The notes: generated by a model from the sequence alone, not told the origin. 64,000 nt of DNA from JAYVJM01 sp043769275 (GCA_043769275.1 JAYVJM010000079.1:1-64000), one strand, 5' to 3'. Positions 49,755 through 59,340 are shown, counted from the stretch's first letter. A program made the numbers and translations.

Positions 49755-51224
49755 TTATGGTTCCCATTTCTGATTAGCGCCGCCGTTGCAGGTCCAAGTC
49801 ACCACATCGGCACCGTTGTTCGTGTTGCCTCCGCTGATGTCTAAGCATTTGCCATTTAATTTGCTTCTAATGGCTAAACCGTCAAAGTACCACTGTTGAT
49901 TGATTGCGCCGTTACAAGTCCACATGATGACTTTACCGCCATCGCCAGCAAAGGAACCGCTGATATCCAAACACAGATTGTTTAGCTTTGACTTGATTTC
50001 CGCGCCGCTGGAATACCATTGCTGGTTTGCAGAGCCAGCCCCGCCGCAACTCCACATTTGCACAACAGTACCCGGGCTTGCGTTTACCCCGCGAACGTCT
50101 AGGCATTTGCCATTTAATTGCGACGTAATCGGCGAGTTGATAGGCACCAGTCTGTTGACGGCAATCACCGCGTTAATCAAAGAAGCCCCGGGGAAATCCG
50201 CCACAATAATGCCCACATTTTTATAGCGCATCGTGGGTATTGCGTTGGTAACTTGCAAAAGCGCGGCCGTTAATGTGTTGATGCCCTCAAAGGCTATCGT
50301 GCAGATACCAATAAAGCAGTTAACACGTGGAAAATCAGGATAGGAGTCTTTCCATCCCGGCGTGGTGCGGCCGGTTGAAAGACGAGCAGCGCCTGTCGCT
50401 GGCGAACTGTGCCCACTGGCAACAAAATAGGGGAATGAGCCTGTAGAGCCGCTTAAATAGTTAAGGTAAATACGGCCGTCGGTGGCAGTGGCAGCACGCT
50501 GTATATGCGCCTTCACCTTCTCCCATTTATTGTAGAGATCCCAGTTGCTGGTTAGGGCGTAATAGTCTTGCTTGTCCAGCTGATGATAGGACGTGCCGAC
50601 ATCCCCCGTTGGCCCGTCAGAAAACACCACGATTTTGCCCCTGACATCACCCAGCTTTGGGTTTTCTTCTCCACCAGACCAAAAATAGGCACTGTATTGT
50701 TTGTAATAAGCCAAGAAAGCGGTCTGGAATACGTTCGGCGATGGATCGTTGTTGGTTTCATTTTTAACACGCATGAAAACTACTTCGGTCGGGTGCTGCT
50801 TCAAAAAAACCGTCACCTCATTCAGCACGCTATCAAACTTAGCCTGCTGGCTCACAATGCCATGATAAAGCTGAAGCTGGTTATTGCCGACAGATTTAAG
50901 GCGGATATCCAGAAAGCGAATGCCGGACACCAACTGCTTCGTAATCGACATACTCTGCGTTTGTGTGCTATCGCCACCGTAAAATGCGCCAGAGTCGTGT
51001 GTGCCAGGAATGGATATCTGGTTGACTTTATAACTGCCGGGGATATCACGCATCCAGTCTGCATTGGAGGCAACATTTGCACTGTCATGAGAATAGGCGC
51101 CATCATTGTGCGCCATAGACACGCACGGTGTTGCAACCAAAAAACAGAATAACGCCAGTGATACGCCAAGCCGCTGCGCCCTATCAACGCCCGCACGGCT
51201 GTTTTTTCTCCTGAACCTCACCAT
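49755..51224 (-). CDS. Secreted PI-PLC-like phosphodiesterase with C-terminal ricin-type lectin domain
   Basis: 489 residues: signal peptide (to about residue 39), a PI-PLC X-type TIM barrel (about 55-330), then a ricin B-type beta-trefoil (about 365-489). Barrel motifs: IPGTHDSGAF (His76, Asp77), FLDIRL and LYHG (His121), equivalent to the two catalytic histidines of Bacillus cereus PI-PLC. The trefoil has three units ending QQW, QQW and QKW. ATG 51224 has GGGAGGG upstream. The lectin tail should bind galactose-like or other glycans and position the enzyme on host or neighbour surfaces. Lipid specificity is not proven by sequence. Confidence 0.88.
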   Translation of the reverse strand: MVRFRRKNSRAGVDRAQRLGVSLALFCFLVATPCVSMAHNDGAYSHDSANVASNADWMRDIPGSYKVNQISIPGTHDSGAFYGGDSTQTQSMSITKQLVSGIRFLDIRLKSVGNNQLQLYHGIVSQQAKFDSVLNEVTVFLKQHPTEVVFMRVKNETNNDPSPNVFQTAFLAYYKQYSAYFWSGGEENPKLGDVRGKIVVFSDGPTGDVGTSYHQLDKQDYYALTSNWDLYNKWEKVKAHIQRAATATDGRIYLNYLSGSTGSFPYFVASGHSSPATGAARLSTGRTTPGWKDSYPDFPRVNCFIGICTIAFEGINTLTAALLQVTNAIPTMRYKNVGIIVADFPGASLINAVIAVNRLVPINSPITSQLNGKCLDVRGVNASPGTVVQMWSCGGAGSANQQWYSSGAEIKSKLNNLCLDISGSFAGDGGKVIMWTCNGAINQQWYFDGLAIRSKLNGKCLDISGGNTNNGADVVTWTCNGGANQKWEP

Positions 51225-51462
51225 ACCCCACCCTCCCAATTTATGGATTTATGCCCAATACACAGCAGCAGCCGACCACACGGCAGATAGCCTTTCTGGT
51301 TTTCAGCCAACACCGCTACTGCATAGAGTGTAGATGAGATTTTTGGTTTATTTAGCACACAGTGCTGTGCCGCCACGCACTAGCGTGACAATTTGCCACA
51401 TCGTTTTTTTTGCCCCCGCTTTCTACAATCATCGCCGTCTTTCATAGAGTCGTTGGGGGCTT

Positions 51463-53547
51463 ATGCGCACCATTTTATTTTCTTATCTACTATTCGCCGC
51501 TGTTATTTCATTTTTATCCAGTTTTGCGCTGGCCTCGCCCCCCCCCCAAAGTCTGCCAGAAACCGTGGTGACCGCCGCCAGAACGGCGCAGCCTTTAACC
51601 GTGGTGCTGGATGCCAAAACCCCGCACCAACCCTTGCCTGCGCAGGATGGTGCAGACTATTTAAAGGCAATTCCGGGCTTTTCTGTGGTGCGCAAAGGCG
51701 GCTCGGGCGGCGACCCTGTTTTTCGCGGCATGGCCGGCTCGCGCCTGAATATATTGCAAGATGGCGAAACCCTGCTGGGCGGTTGCGGCGGACGTATGGA
51801 TCCACCAACAGCCTATATATACCCACAAAGCTACGACACCGTCACGCTCATAAAAGGGCCGCAAACAGTGCTGTACGGGGCGGGCAACGCGGCCGGCGTT
51901 GTGCTGTTTGAGCGTGAACGTGAACGCCTGAACGACAAGGAAGCAAAAGCCTACGCCAGTGCCTTGGGCGGCGACTTTGGCCGTCACGAAGAGGTATTGG
52001 ATGCGCGCGGAGGCGTACCCGAGGCGTATCTACGCGGCGCAGTTACCAACGCACACCAAGGCGACTACCGCGATGGCGATGGCCAAAAAATCCATTCGCG
52101 CTACTCACGCGCCAGTGCGAATGGTGCCGTGGGTTTCACGCCTACTGAAAACAGCTTGCTTGAAGTGGCTGGTGCGCATAGCGATGGCGAGGCAGCCTAT
52201 GCCGATCGCGGCATGGACGGCGCGCAGTTCACGCGCGACAACCTTGGCCTACGGCTACAACAAGACAACTTAAGCGAGCACTGGAAAAAACTGGAGCTGC
52301 ACAGTTACTACAATAATATCGACCACGTTATGGACAACTACAGCCTGCGTCCCTTAAACGGCGCAACACCAAAAGCCTCCAATCCTTCACGTAAAGTGGT
52401 GGGCGGGCGTATCGCCGCGACGCTGGCGCTGACGGAACGCACGCAGACCGTCATAGGGCTTGATACCCTGCGCGATCAGCACAGCAAACGCATAACGCTG
52501 AATCAAAGTTTATTGCCCTATCAAGACGTGCCGCGCACGGAGGATGCTCGCTTTGAACAGACAGGCGTTTTTGGCGAGGTCACGCACCACTACAACACAC
52601 AGCAACGGCTAATTAGCGGCTTGCGACAAGATCACTGGTGGGCGGAAGACCAGCGCAGCAAGATCAATATGCAAGCGAACCCCACCGCCGACCACGAACG
52701 CACAGCCCGCCTTAACAGCGGCTTTATGCGTTACGAACACGATGTAGCATCACTTGGCGGCACGCTGTATGCCGGCTTAGGCCACAGCGAACGCTTTCCT
52801 GATTACTGGGAATTGATAGCCAAAGAAAGTGCGCACAGCACCAGTGCTTTTGATGCCAAACCTGAAAAAACGACACAACTAGATACCGGCTACCTGTTTC
52901 ACAGCGGCCAACTGAGCGGCGGTCTTTCGGCGTTTTACAACGAGATAAACGATTTTTTGCTGATTGAATCTGATTTTGCCAAACCCACCACCGGCCTACA
53001 GCGCTTTACGAAACCTTGCGGCTGCACAATGATAAAAACCGTAAAAGGGATACGCACGACCAGCATCACGCGCAATGTGGATGCCCACACATGGGGTGGC
53101 GAAGCGGGCATTGGCTACGCCCTAAACCCCGTCTGGCGCACGGATGCGACACTGGCTTATGTACACGGCCAAAACAACACAGACAACCACCCATTGGCAC
53201 AAATGCCCCCACTGGAAAGCCGCTTTAGCCTGATGTATGACGATGGAACATGGTCTTACGGCGGCCTGCTGCGCATGGTGGCAAAGCAGACGCGCGTGAG
53301 CCTTCACCAAGGCACCATTGCCGGACAAGATATTGACGAATCTAGCGGTTTTAGTGTGTTTTCGCTTAACGCTAGCTGGCGCGCAAACGCTCACGTACAG
53401 CTCACAGCGGGCATCGACAACCTGCTAGACAAAAACTACGCCGAACACCTCAGCCGTGCCGATGCAACGATGACAGGTTACGATCAAATTCGGCAGGTCA
53501 ATGAACCAGGGCAAACCGTGTGGGCGCAGGTACAGGGCTTTTTTTAG
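51463..53547 (+). CDS. TonB-dependent copper receptor, OprC/NosA type
   Basis: 694 residues: signal peptide, plug domain (about 30-150) and 22-strand barrel ending in Phe. The plug has CGGRMDPPTAYIYP; in Pseudomonas OprC a CxxxM pair plus a distal HxM binds copper. Here these are Cys108/Met112 and His288/Met290 (HVM). GGGGG lies before the ATG. A run of ten C (51538-51547) crosses codons 26-29, so length changes by slippage would shift the frame. It is divergent from the phospholipase gene, with 238 bases between. Confidence 0.86.
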   Translation: MRTILFSYLLFAAVISFLSSFALASPPPQSLPETVVTAARTAQPLTVVLDAKTPHQPLPAQDGADYLKAIPGFSVVRKGGSGGDPVFRGMAGSRLNILQDGETLLGGCGGRMDPPTAYIYPQSYDTVTLIKGPQTVLYGAGNAAGVVLFERERERLNDKEAKAYASALGGDFGRHEEVLDARGGVPEAYLRGAVTNAHQGDYRDGDGQKIHSRYSRASANGAVGFTPTENSLLEVAGAHSDGEAAYADRGMDGAQFTRDNLGLRLQQDNLSEHWKKLELHSYYNNIDHVMDNYSLRPLNGATPKASNPSRKVVGGRIAATLALTERTQTVIGLDTLRDQHSKRITLNQSLLPYQDVPRTEDARFEQTGVFGEVTHHYNTQQRLISGLRQDHWWAEDQRSKINMQANPTADHERTARLNSGFMRYEHDVASLGGTLYAGLGHSERFPDYWELIAKESAHSTSAFDAKPEKTTQLDTGYLFHSGQLSGGLSAFYNEINDFLLIESDFAKPTTGLQRFTKPCGCTMIKTVKGIRTTSITRNVDAHTWGGEAGIGYALNPVWRTDATLAYVHGQNNTDNHPLAQMPPLESRFSLMYDDGTWSYGGLLRMVAKQTRVSLHQGTIAGQDIDESSGFSVFSLNASWRANAHVQLTAGIDNLLDKNYAEHLSRADATMTGYDQIRQVNEPGQTVWAQVQGFF
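51538..51547 (+). repeat. Poly-C tract within receptor gene
   Basis: Ten consecutive C in codons for Pro-Pro-Pro-Gln just after the predicted signal peptide. In this window's count the frame is ON. Tracts of this kind in TonB-receptor genes cause slipped-strand phase variation in other bacteria. Confidence 0.8.
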
Positions 53548-53588
53548 CAGCGATTTGACACATTGAAAACACCATCTTGAACAGGCGA

Positions 53589-54581
53589 TTAGGGCGCGCG
53601 TGCCGTCAAAATAGCGCGCTTAGGCGCGGGATACCCTTCAACCGTTTTGCTGGCATCGGCAGGGTCGAGAAAGTCCAGCAGTGATTGAAAACGCATCCAG
53701 TCGGTGCTGCGCTGCTCCTCGACTGTCGTGGTTTCCACATTCACCACACGCACATCGCGGAAACGGTTTTTGTGCAGCCAGCACTTTACGGCCTCAACGC
53801 TGGGAATAAACCACACATTGCCCATACGGGCGTAACGATCTTTCGGCACCAGCGCGGTGTTCGCGCAACCCTCCACGACGAGCGTTTCAAGCACCAACTG
53901 GCCGCCTGGCTTAAGCAGTTGGCGCAACGCTAAAAGGTGATCCATCGGTGAACGGCGGTGATACAGCACGCCCATTGAAAACACCGTATCGAACGCTTGC
54001 AAATGGGGCGGCATGTCTTCAATGCCCAGCGGCAGCACGAAAAGTTTTGCGCTGCGAATGTAATGTTGCAGCGCAGCGTACTGCACCACAAACAACGGCG
54101 AAGGGTCGATGCCGACCACTAACTCTGCGCCCGCCCCCACCATACGCCAGCCGTGATACCCGCTGCCGCAGCCTATATCCAATACGGTTTTCCCAGTGAG
54201 ATCGTCAATAAACGGCGCGAGGCGCTGCCATTTCCAGTCAGAGCGCCATTCGGTGTCAATCACAGTGCTGAACAAATCAAAAGGCCCTTTGCGCCACGGA
54301 TGCAAACCGCGCAGCGCGTTTTCAAGCGTCACCTGTGTTGTCATCTCAAGCGGCTTTTGTGCACGCAAGGTGATGCAGTCGGCATCCAAAACAATGCGGC
54401 TAGGCTCGAGCGTCGGCAATTGCTGCAAGCAGTCGAGCCAGCGCGGCAAATCGCCCCAACGCTCGGCATTAAAGTTGTTGGCGACAGTGTTATTTAATGA
54501 GGCCACCCACGGCGCGAGAGGTGTATTTTGCAGGCGCGCCAACAGAGGCGCGTAAGTGCTTTGAATAAAAGATGCAATCAC
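53589..54581 (-). CDS. cmoB: tRNA U34 carboxymethyltransferase CmoB
   Basis: Uses carboxy-SAM to make 5-oxyacetyl-uridine (cmo5U34) in tRNAs. 330 residues; SAM-like site VLDIGCGSGYHGWRM and the family-specific MGVLYHRRSPMDHL and LVLETLVVEG. It overlaps cmoA by four bases; both are read leftward. Confidence 0.95.
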   Translation of the reverse strand: MIASFIQSTYAPLLARLQNTPLAPWVASLNNTVANNFNAERWGDLPRWLDCLQQLPTLEPSRIVLDADCITLRAQKPLEMTTQVTLENALRGLHPWRKGPFDLFSTVIDTEWRSDWKWQRLAPFIDDLTGKTVLDIGCGSGYHGWRMVGAGAELVVGIDPSPLFVVQYAALQHYIRSAKLFVLPLGIEDMPPHLQAFDTVFSMGVLYHRRSPMDHLLALRQLLKPGGQLVLETLVVEGCANTALVPKDRYARMGNVWFIPSVEAVKCWLHKNRFRDVRVVNVETTTVEEQRSTDWMRFQSLLDFLDPADASKTVEGYPAPKRAILTARAP

Positions 54582-55297
54582 TTAATGGCGACCAAAGAAA
54601 CAAAACTAAAACACTGAAACCAAACACCAAAATGGCTGAATCCCGCTTTTTTTAGGCGCTCTTGATGGGTTTTTAGGTTTTCTGGCAGCAGAACGTTTTC
54701 CAGCGCGGTGCGCTTCTGCGCCACTTCCAATGCTGAATAGCCGTTGGATTTTTTGAAGTCGTGGTACAAATCTGTATTGAGCTGCTGCATCAGCGGATTA
54801 TCAAAGGCAATTTTCTCCGACAAAACCAGCACGCCATTTGGCAATAAACCCGCATAAATACGCTGAATAACCGCATCACGTTCCGCCAGCGGCACAAATT
54901 GCAGCGTGAAATTCAGCACAACCACCGAAGCGTTTTCGATGGCCACATCTTGCAGGTCAGCGCACAACAGTTGCGGCGCTGTCGTCGCGACATGCGCCAA
55001 TGCTGCTTTGCATCGCGTCAGCATGGCGGGCGAATTATCGACGGCGATAAATTCAACATCGCGACCAGACAACTGCGCTACCATAGCCAACGTAGATGCC
55101 CCAAGCGAACAGCCCAAGTCGTAACAGCGACTGCGATCCTGCGCGTGGCGCGCAGCCAAAAGCCCCGTCATAGCAATGATCGTGCTGTAACCTGGCACCG
55201 AACGCTGAATCATATCGGGGAAAACAGCAGCTACCGCATCATCAAATGCAAAGGGCGCAATAGCATCAAGTTCGGCAGAGTAAATAGCGTCGTGCAT
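54578..55297 (-). CDS. cmoA: Carboxy-SAM synthase CmoA
   Basis: Makes carboxy-S-adenosylmethionine from SAM and prephenate for CmoB. 239 residues; QRSVPGYSTIIAMTGLLAA is typical of CmoA, with the SAM loop YDLGCSLGASTLAMV and LNFTLQFVPLAERD. The gene follows the zinc-ribbon gene by about eight bases, so all three may form one transcript. Confidence 0.95.
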   Translation of the reverse strand: MHDAIYSAELDAIAPFAFDDAVAAVFPDMIQRSVPGYSTIIAMTGLLAARHAQDRSRCYDLGCSLGASTLAMVAQLSGRDVEFIAVDNSPAMLTRCKAALAHVATTAPQLLCADLQDVAIENASVVVLNFTLQFVPLAERDAVIQRIYAGLLPNGVLVLSEKIAFDNPLMQQLNTDLYHDFKKSNGYSALEVAQKRTALENVLLPENLKTHQERLKKAGFSHFGVWFQCFSFVSLVAIK

Positions 55298-55305
55298 AGA
55301 GAAAA

Positions 55306-56511
55306 CTAGGGGGCTGAAGGGGGCGTTTGAGCGACTTGCAAGCTCCAGTTCACAGCGGCTTCATCCGGCTTTACGAGGTCAAAGGCGATATGAACGGGCT
55401 GTCCGACGGGCATCATCGTTTTCCCTGCCCACTGACTGCCGAGGTATTCCTTCGGCTCAAAACGACGACTGGCAACCGGCTGTTGCGCTAAGTTTTGGAA
55501 ATACATATCCAGTTTTGGGAAAGGCTGTGGCTGTTCGGCCTCATTCAACAAAACAGCCTCCACTGCCAGCGCATCTGTACTGGGATCGGGGCGCACCAGT
55601 AACTGGGAAATTTTGATGGTGCGCCAACTTTCCTCCAATGGCAGGGAACAGCCTAGCGTGCGACATAGCGACTGCAACCACGGGCGCGTTTCTTCCTGTT
55701 TCACCAGTTGATCGAAGTGAAAAAACACGTACTGAGCCAAGGCTAACGCGAGCAATAGCGCAGCCAGCAACGTCCACAACACCTGCATTTTCCACTGCGA
55801 CGGCGTGGGCGCGACAGCCATCTCAACCGGCGCAGGATCAATATGAGCAATCATGGTGGCGCGCCGCGCGCTAAGTGGCGGTTCAGCAGCCAAGGTGTCG
55901 TCAAATACAGGGTAATCAGGCGTGTTGGCGGCGGCTCTCTGGCCGGCAGATTGATCTTGCCGATACGTGTTTTGCTTGCCGATTTTCCCGCTTATATCCA
56001 CACACGGCAGCGCCTCTACTTCCTCTATTTCAACACTTGTTTCGGCCACGCTTTCTGCATCTATTGCCGCTTCTGTTTCGGCCTGTGTTGCAAATCCGCT
56101 GATCAGTTCACGCGCCCATGATTCGTTTACGACAATAGAACTCGATGCCGTTTCGGTGCCGCTTGTCGCCGTGTCATCGGCAGGCGCTCTACGGTAATCC
56201 CGCTCCTCAAAAAGAGGCTGCCTTGTCACGGCAGGCTCAGCCACCACCGCGTCCGCAGTCTGCATTTGACGATCTAGGTTCGCCTGATCAAAAGGAAATC
56301 GCATTTCGTTAACCGGTACGGTCGCGCTTTGAGCGGGTGCGGCAGGCACTTCAAGGTCGGCGAAGTTGGTGGCCACCACCCAGTGCTGGCGCGCTTGGAA
56401 AACATGCAGGCAAGCCCCACAGCGCACCGCGCCATTGGCTATCGCCAGTTGAGCGTCAGTAATTTTAAAAGCGGTCTGGCACTGCGGACAGCGTGTCACC
56501 ATTTTGCTCAT
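55306..56511 (-). CDS. Zinc-ribbon membrane protein with DUF3426 domain
   Basis: 401 residues. N-terminal MJ0042-type zinc ribbon: CPQCQTAFK and CGACLHVFQ (two CxxC). A long acidic low-complexity linker follows, then one transmembrane helix (about 225-245), then the DUF3426 domain in the periplasm. This layout is common in gammaproteobacteria, often beside prmA-dusB-fis; here it precedes cmoA. ATG 56511 has AGGAAT eight bases before it. Function is not known. Confidence 0.85.
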   Translation of the reverse strand: MSKMVTRCPQCQTAFKITDAQLAIANGAVRCGACLHVFQARQHWVVATNFADLEVPAAPAQSATVPVNEMRFPFDQANLDRQMQTADAVVAEPAVTRQPLFEERDYRRAPADDTATSGTETASSSIVVNESWARELISGFATQAETEAAIDAESVAETSVEIEEVEALPCVDISGKIGKQNTYRQDQSAGQRAAANTPDYPVFDDTLAAEPPLSARRATMIAHIDPAPVEMAVAPTPSQWKMQVLWTLLAALLLALALAQYVFFHFDQLVKQEETRPWLQSLCRTLGCSLPLEESWRTIKISQLLVRPDPSTDALAVEAVLLNEAEQPQPFPKLDMYFQNLAQQPVASRRFEPKEYLGSQWAGKTMMPVGQPVHIAFDLVKPDEAAVNWSLQVAQTPPSAP

Positions 56512-56686
56512 TGCCGATTCCTGTTGGGTGTGCCACTTGATGGGGCATTTAGTGTAATGCAGGCTGCGTATTGTCACATCCTCAATTTGTGCGCAAAGTC
56601 GCGAAGTGATGCCTAGCCGCTGCGCCTGCTTTTATGCACAATGCCGAAGCATCAAAAACTACCCTATAAAAAATAAGGAGATCGCC

Positions 56687-57946
56687 ATGAGCGAGACAAT
56701 TGAGCACAGAAAAACCATGAACGCCAGTCAACGCGCAGATTATGACCCTTATTCGCATGCGGCAATGCAAGACCCTTATCCGCTGTATGCTGCGATGCGC
56801 CGCGAAGGAAAGCCCCATTTCATGCCTAAATACAACGGCTGGGCTTTGGCGCGCTTCCAAGATATTTGGGATGCCAGCACGAAAGTAGATGACAACGTCA
56901 CCTTCACCAAAGGCCAAACCCCCGGCCAAGTTCTGCTCGGCGAGCCAGTACCCAGGACGTTTATGACGATGGACGCACCAGAGCACCGCCAATGGCGCGG
57001 CCTCATTCGACAGGAATTCACACCAGAAGGCGTGCGCGAAAGCGAGCAGCGTCTGCGCCAATTAACCCGCGATTTACTCGAGCCCCTGCTCAAAAAAGGC
57101 GAGTTTGATGTTTACAGCGAATTGGCCAACCGCGTCACCTGCATCAACGCCGGTTATAACCTCGGCCTGCCGCAAGAAGACGCCGAAAAATGGCGCGCAT
57201 TAATTGACGACATGCTGCACCGTGAGCACGGTCAAGTCGGTGGCGGTTCGCCACGCAATCAGGCCGCCGCCGGCGAGTTGTTTGGCTATTTTGGGCAATA
57301 CGTTGCCGAGCTGCGCAGCAATCCCGCGCTCGCACAGCGTTACACCAAACTCTTTTTGGATGCCAACATTGATGGCCGCACGCTCAACGACGAAGAAATG
57401 ATGTTTTATCTATTCTCGCTGCTGGTCGTCGGCTCTGAAACAACGCCGATCACGGTGGCGGGAACGCTGTGGAACTTAGAGCAGCACCCCGAACAAAAAG
57501 CCGCAGTTTTAGACGGTGTTGCGCGGCAAGACATGGGCTTACTGCGAAAAGCTTTTTTGGAAACGGCGCGCTACGACCAACCCACAAACATGCTGGCACG
57601 TGTAGCCAAGCGCGACTTTGAACTGAACGGCGCGCACATCAAAAAAGACCAGCCGCTGTTGTTTTTATATGCCTCTGCTGAACGCGATGAAAGCGTTTAT
57701 CCGCATGCCGATCAGTTCGACTTATACCGTCAGCCCACGGAAAAAAGCCTGATGTTTGGTCACGGCGGCCACAAATGCTTAGGCATGCACCTAGGCGTGA
57801 TGATGGGCTGCATTCTATTAGAGGAAATTGTGAACGCGGTGGGTGACTACACCGTGGTAAGCGACCAATGCGAACGCCTATACGGCGAACATTTGTCCGG
57901 CTGGGGCAAATTAGTTATCCGCTTTCAACCAAAAAGAAGCGTGTGA
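56687..57946 (+). CDS. Cytochrome P450
   Basis: 419 residues, soluble bacterial class. Haem-binding FGHGGHKCLGMHLG (Cys ligand), I-helix VGSETTP, and ExxR in LETARYD are all in place. ATG 56687 has AAGGAG six bases upstream; a longer frame upstream lacks it. No ferredoxin or reductase gene is next to it, so its electron donors must be elsewhere. The substrate cannot be inferred from context. Confidence 0.9.
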   Translation: MSETIEHRKTMNASQRADYDPYSHAAMQDPYPLYAAMRREGKPHFMPKYNGWALARFQDIWDASTKVDDNVTFTKGQTPGQVLLGEPVPRTFMTMDAPEHRQWRGLIRQEFTPEGVRESEQRLRQLTRDLLEPLLKKGEFDVYSELANRVTCINAGYNLGLPQEDAEKWRALIDDMLHREHGQVGGGSPRNQAAAGELFGYFGQYVAELRSNPALAQRYTKLFLDANIDGRTLNDEEMMFYLFSLLVVGSETTPITVAGTLWNLEQHPEQKAAVLDGVARQDMGLLRKAFLETARYDQPTNMLARVAKRDFELNGAHIKKDQPLLFLYASAERDESVYPHADQFDLYRQPTEKSLMFGHGGHKCLGMHLGVMMGCILLEEIVNAVGDYTVVSDQCERLYGEHLSGWGKLVIRFQPKRSV

Positions 57947-57949
57947 TCT

Positions 57950-57994
57950 CCCGCTCGTGCTGAGTTACGCGCTTTTTGCGCGTAGCCAAGCATG
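57950..57994. repeat. REP-like long-form copy after P450
   Basis: CCCGCTCGTGCTGAGTTACG, then CGCTTTTTGCGCGTAGCCAAGC. Reverse-complemented, it aligns with the 37.0 kb long arm (GCTTCGATACGCGCAAAAA...). The central ACGCGCTTTTTGCGCGT is itself a perfect hairpin, which may also serve as a terminator. Confidence 0.7.
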
Positions 57995-58008
57995 CGCCAT
58001 AAAACCAT

Positions 58009-58824
58009 CTAAATTTGACACTGCGGGCACCACACGGTGCTACGCTGGCCAAGCTTGGCTTCTAGCAAGCGGCCTTGGCATCGTGTACATGGCAGACCGC
58101 CACGTCCGTAAACCTGTAGCTCTTGCGCAAAGTAGCCGAGCGCACCTTCGACTCCCACAAAGTCGCGCAGGGTAGTGCCGCCACGCTGGATGGCGCAAGT
58201 CAATACGTCGCGCAACACGCACACCAGCCGCGCGCTTTCGTTTTTCGTAAGAGAGCCTGCCTCGCGCAGCGGCAAAATACCCGCGATAAAAAGGGACTCA
58301 TTAGCGTAAATATTGCCAATGCCCACCACAATGTGACTGTCCATCACGAATGTTTTAATCGACTGTTTGCGCCGACGACTCACATTGAATAGGTAGTGCG
58401 AGCTAAACGCATGCGTCAACGGCTCTGGCCCCAGCTTCGCCAGTAAAACGTGCTTGCATGGGCTTGTTGTCGTCCATAACCACGCGCCGAAACGACGCGG
58501 GTCACGGTAGCGCAGGCAGCGGCCATTGCTCAATACAAGATCAATATGCTCGTGTTTGCCGCAAGGCAAATGCGCCTCAACCAGCCGCAAGCTGCCCGAC
58601 ATACCCAAGTGCACAATCAGCGTGCCGTTCTCACAGGCGATCAGTAGATATTTGGCGCGACGCGTAACGTCGAGGATACGTTGATTTTCGAGTATTTTTT
58701 CCAGCCCATCTTCCACAGGCCAGCGTAAACGGCGCTCACGCACCTGCAAATGGCTGACGGTCTGCGAGAGCAAGTAAGGCCGTATGCCACGTAACGTGGT
58801 TTCAACTTCTGGCAGTTCGGGCAT
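58009..58824 (-). CDS. mutM: Formamidopyrimidine-DNA glycosylase MutM
   Basis: Base-excision repair enzyme for 8-oxoguanine. 271 residues, starting PELPEVETTLRG with catalytic Pro1/Glu2. The helix-two-turn-helix (VVGIGNIYANESLF) and C-terminal zinc finger (CTRCQGRLLEAKLGQRSTVWCPQC) are intact. It follows the rpmBG terminator, so it has its own promoter. Confidence 0.96.
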   Translation of the reverse strand: MPELPEVETTLRGIRPYLLSQTVSHLQVRERRLRWPVEDGLEKILENQRILDVTRRAKYLLIACENGTLIVHLGMSGSLRLVEAHLPCGKHEHIDLVLSNGRCLRYRDPRRFGAWLWTTTSPCKHVLLAKLGPEPLTHAFSSHYLFNVSRRRKQSIKTFVMDSHIVVGIGNIYANESLFIAGILPLREAGSLTKNESARLVCVLRDVLTCAIQRGGTTLRDFVGVEGALGYFAQELQVYGRGGLPCTRCQGRLLEAKLGQRSTVWCPQCQI

Positions 58825-58837
58825 GTCAGATCAAAAC

Positions 58838-58868
58838 CAAAAAGCCCAGCGAGCGCTGGGCTTTTTAT
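58838..58868 (-). terminator. Rho-independent terminator after rpmG
   Basis: AGCCCAGCGAGCGCTGGGCT hairpin flanked by A-run and T-run. It lies 32 bases past the rpmG stop and just before the mutM start. Confidence 0.88.
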
Positions 58869-58899
58869 ATGAAGACAAAACATCAAGCCAAAAGCAGAA

Positions 58900-59055
58900 T
58901 TACTTGATTTTGGCTTCTTTGTACATTACGTGTTGGCGGATAACAGGATCAAATTTTTTGATCTCCATTTTTTCCGGCATAGTACGTTTGTTCTTGTCGG
59001 TGGTGTAAAAGTGACCAGTGCCAGCCGAAGACACCAAGCGAATTTTATCGCGCAT
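58900..59055 (-). CDS. rpmG: 50S ribosomal protein L33
   Basis: 51 residues, [20 protein letters not shown] then [17 protein letters not shown]. It contains no cysteine, so it is the zinc-independent form. It is too short for most automated frame lists. It follows rpmB by 30 bases. Confidence 0.95.
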   Translation of the reverse strand: MRDKIRLVSSAGTGHFYTTDKNKRTMPEKMEIKKFDPVIRQHVMYKEAKIK

Positions 59056-59085
59056 GATCGTTATCTCCTAAAAAATGTTGAGGGC

Positions 59086-59340
59086 TCAGACTTGCTCGCT
59101 GCGGCGCACCTGTTCATTGCGGCCGCATATATCTGCCAGCACAACATCAATGCCGACTTTGTCGATTGTGCGCATGCCCTTGGAAGAGACACGCAGACGC
59201 ACAAAGCGGTTTTCTGATGCCACCCAAAAGCGGTGGTAGTGTAAATTTGGCTCAAAACGGCGACGTGTGCGGTTTTTAGCGTGGGATACGTTGTTGCCGG
59301 TCATGGGTTTTTTGCCGGTCACGATACAAACTTTTGACAT
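59086..59340 (-). CDS. rpmB: 50S ribosomal protein L28
   Basis: 84 residues (E. coli L28: 78), starting [27 protein letters not shown] precedes ATG 59340. Single Cys, so no zinc ribbon. It forms the standard rpmB-rpmG pair; the frame runs a further 31 codons upstream, without similarity. Confidence 0.95.
   Translation of the reverse strand: MSKVCIVTGKKPMTGNNVSHAKNRTRRRFEPNLHYHRFWVASENRFVRLRVSSKGMRTIDKVGIDVVLADICGRNEQVRRSEQV

Noticed and set aside
51355..51370. Palindrome GCACA-N6-TGTGC as a firm operator
   Set aside because: Single short imperfect copy; noted only as a possibility in a finding and not listed as a feature.
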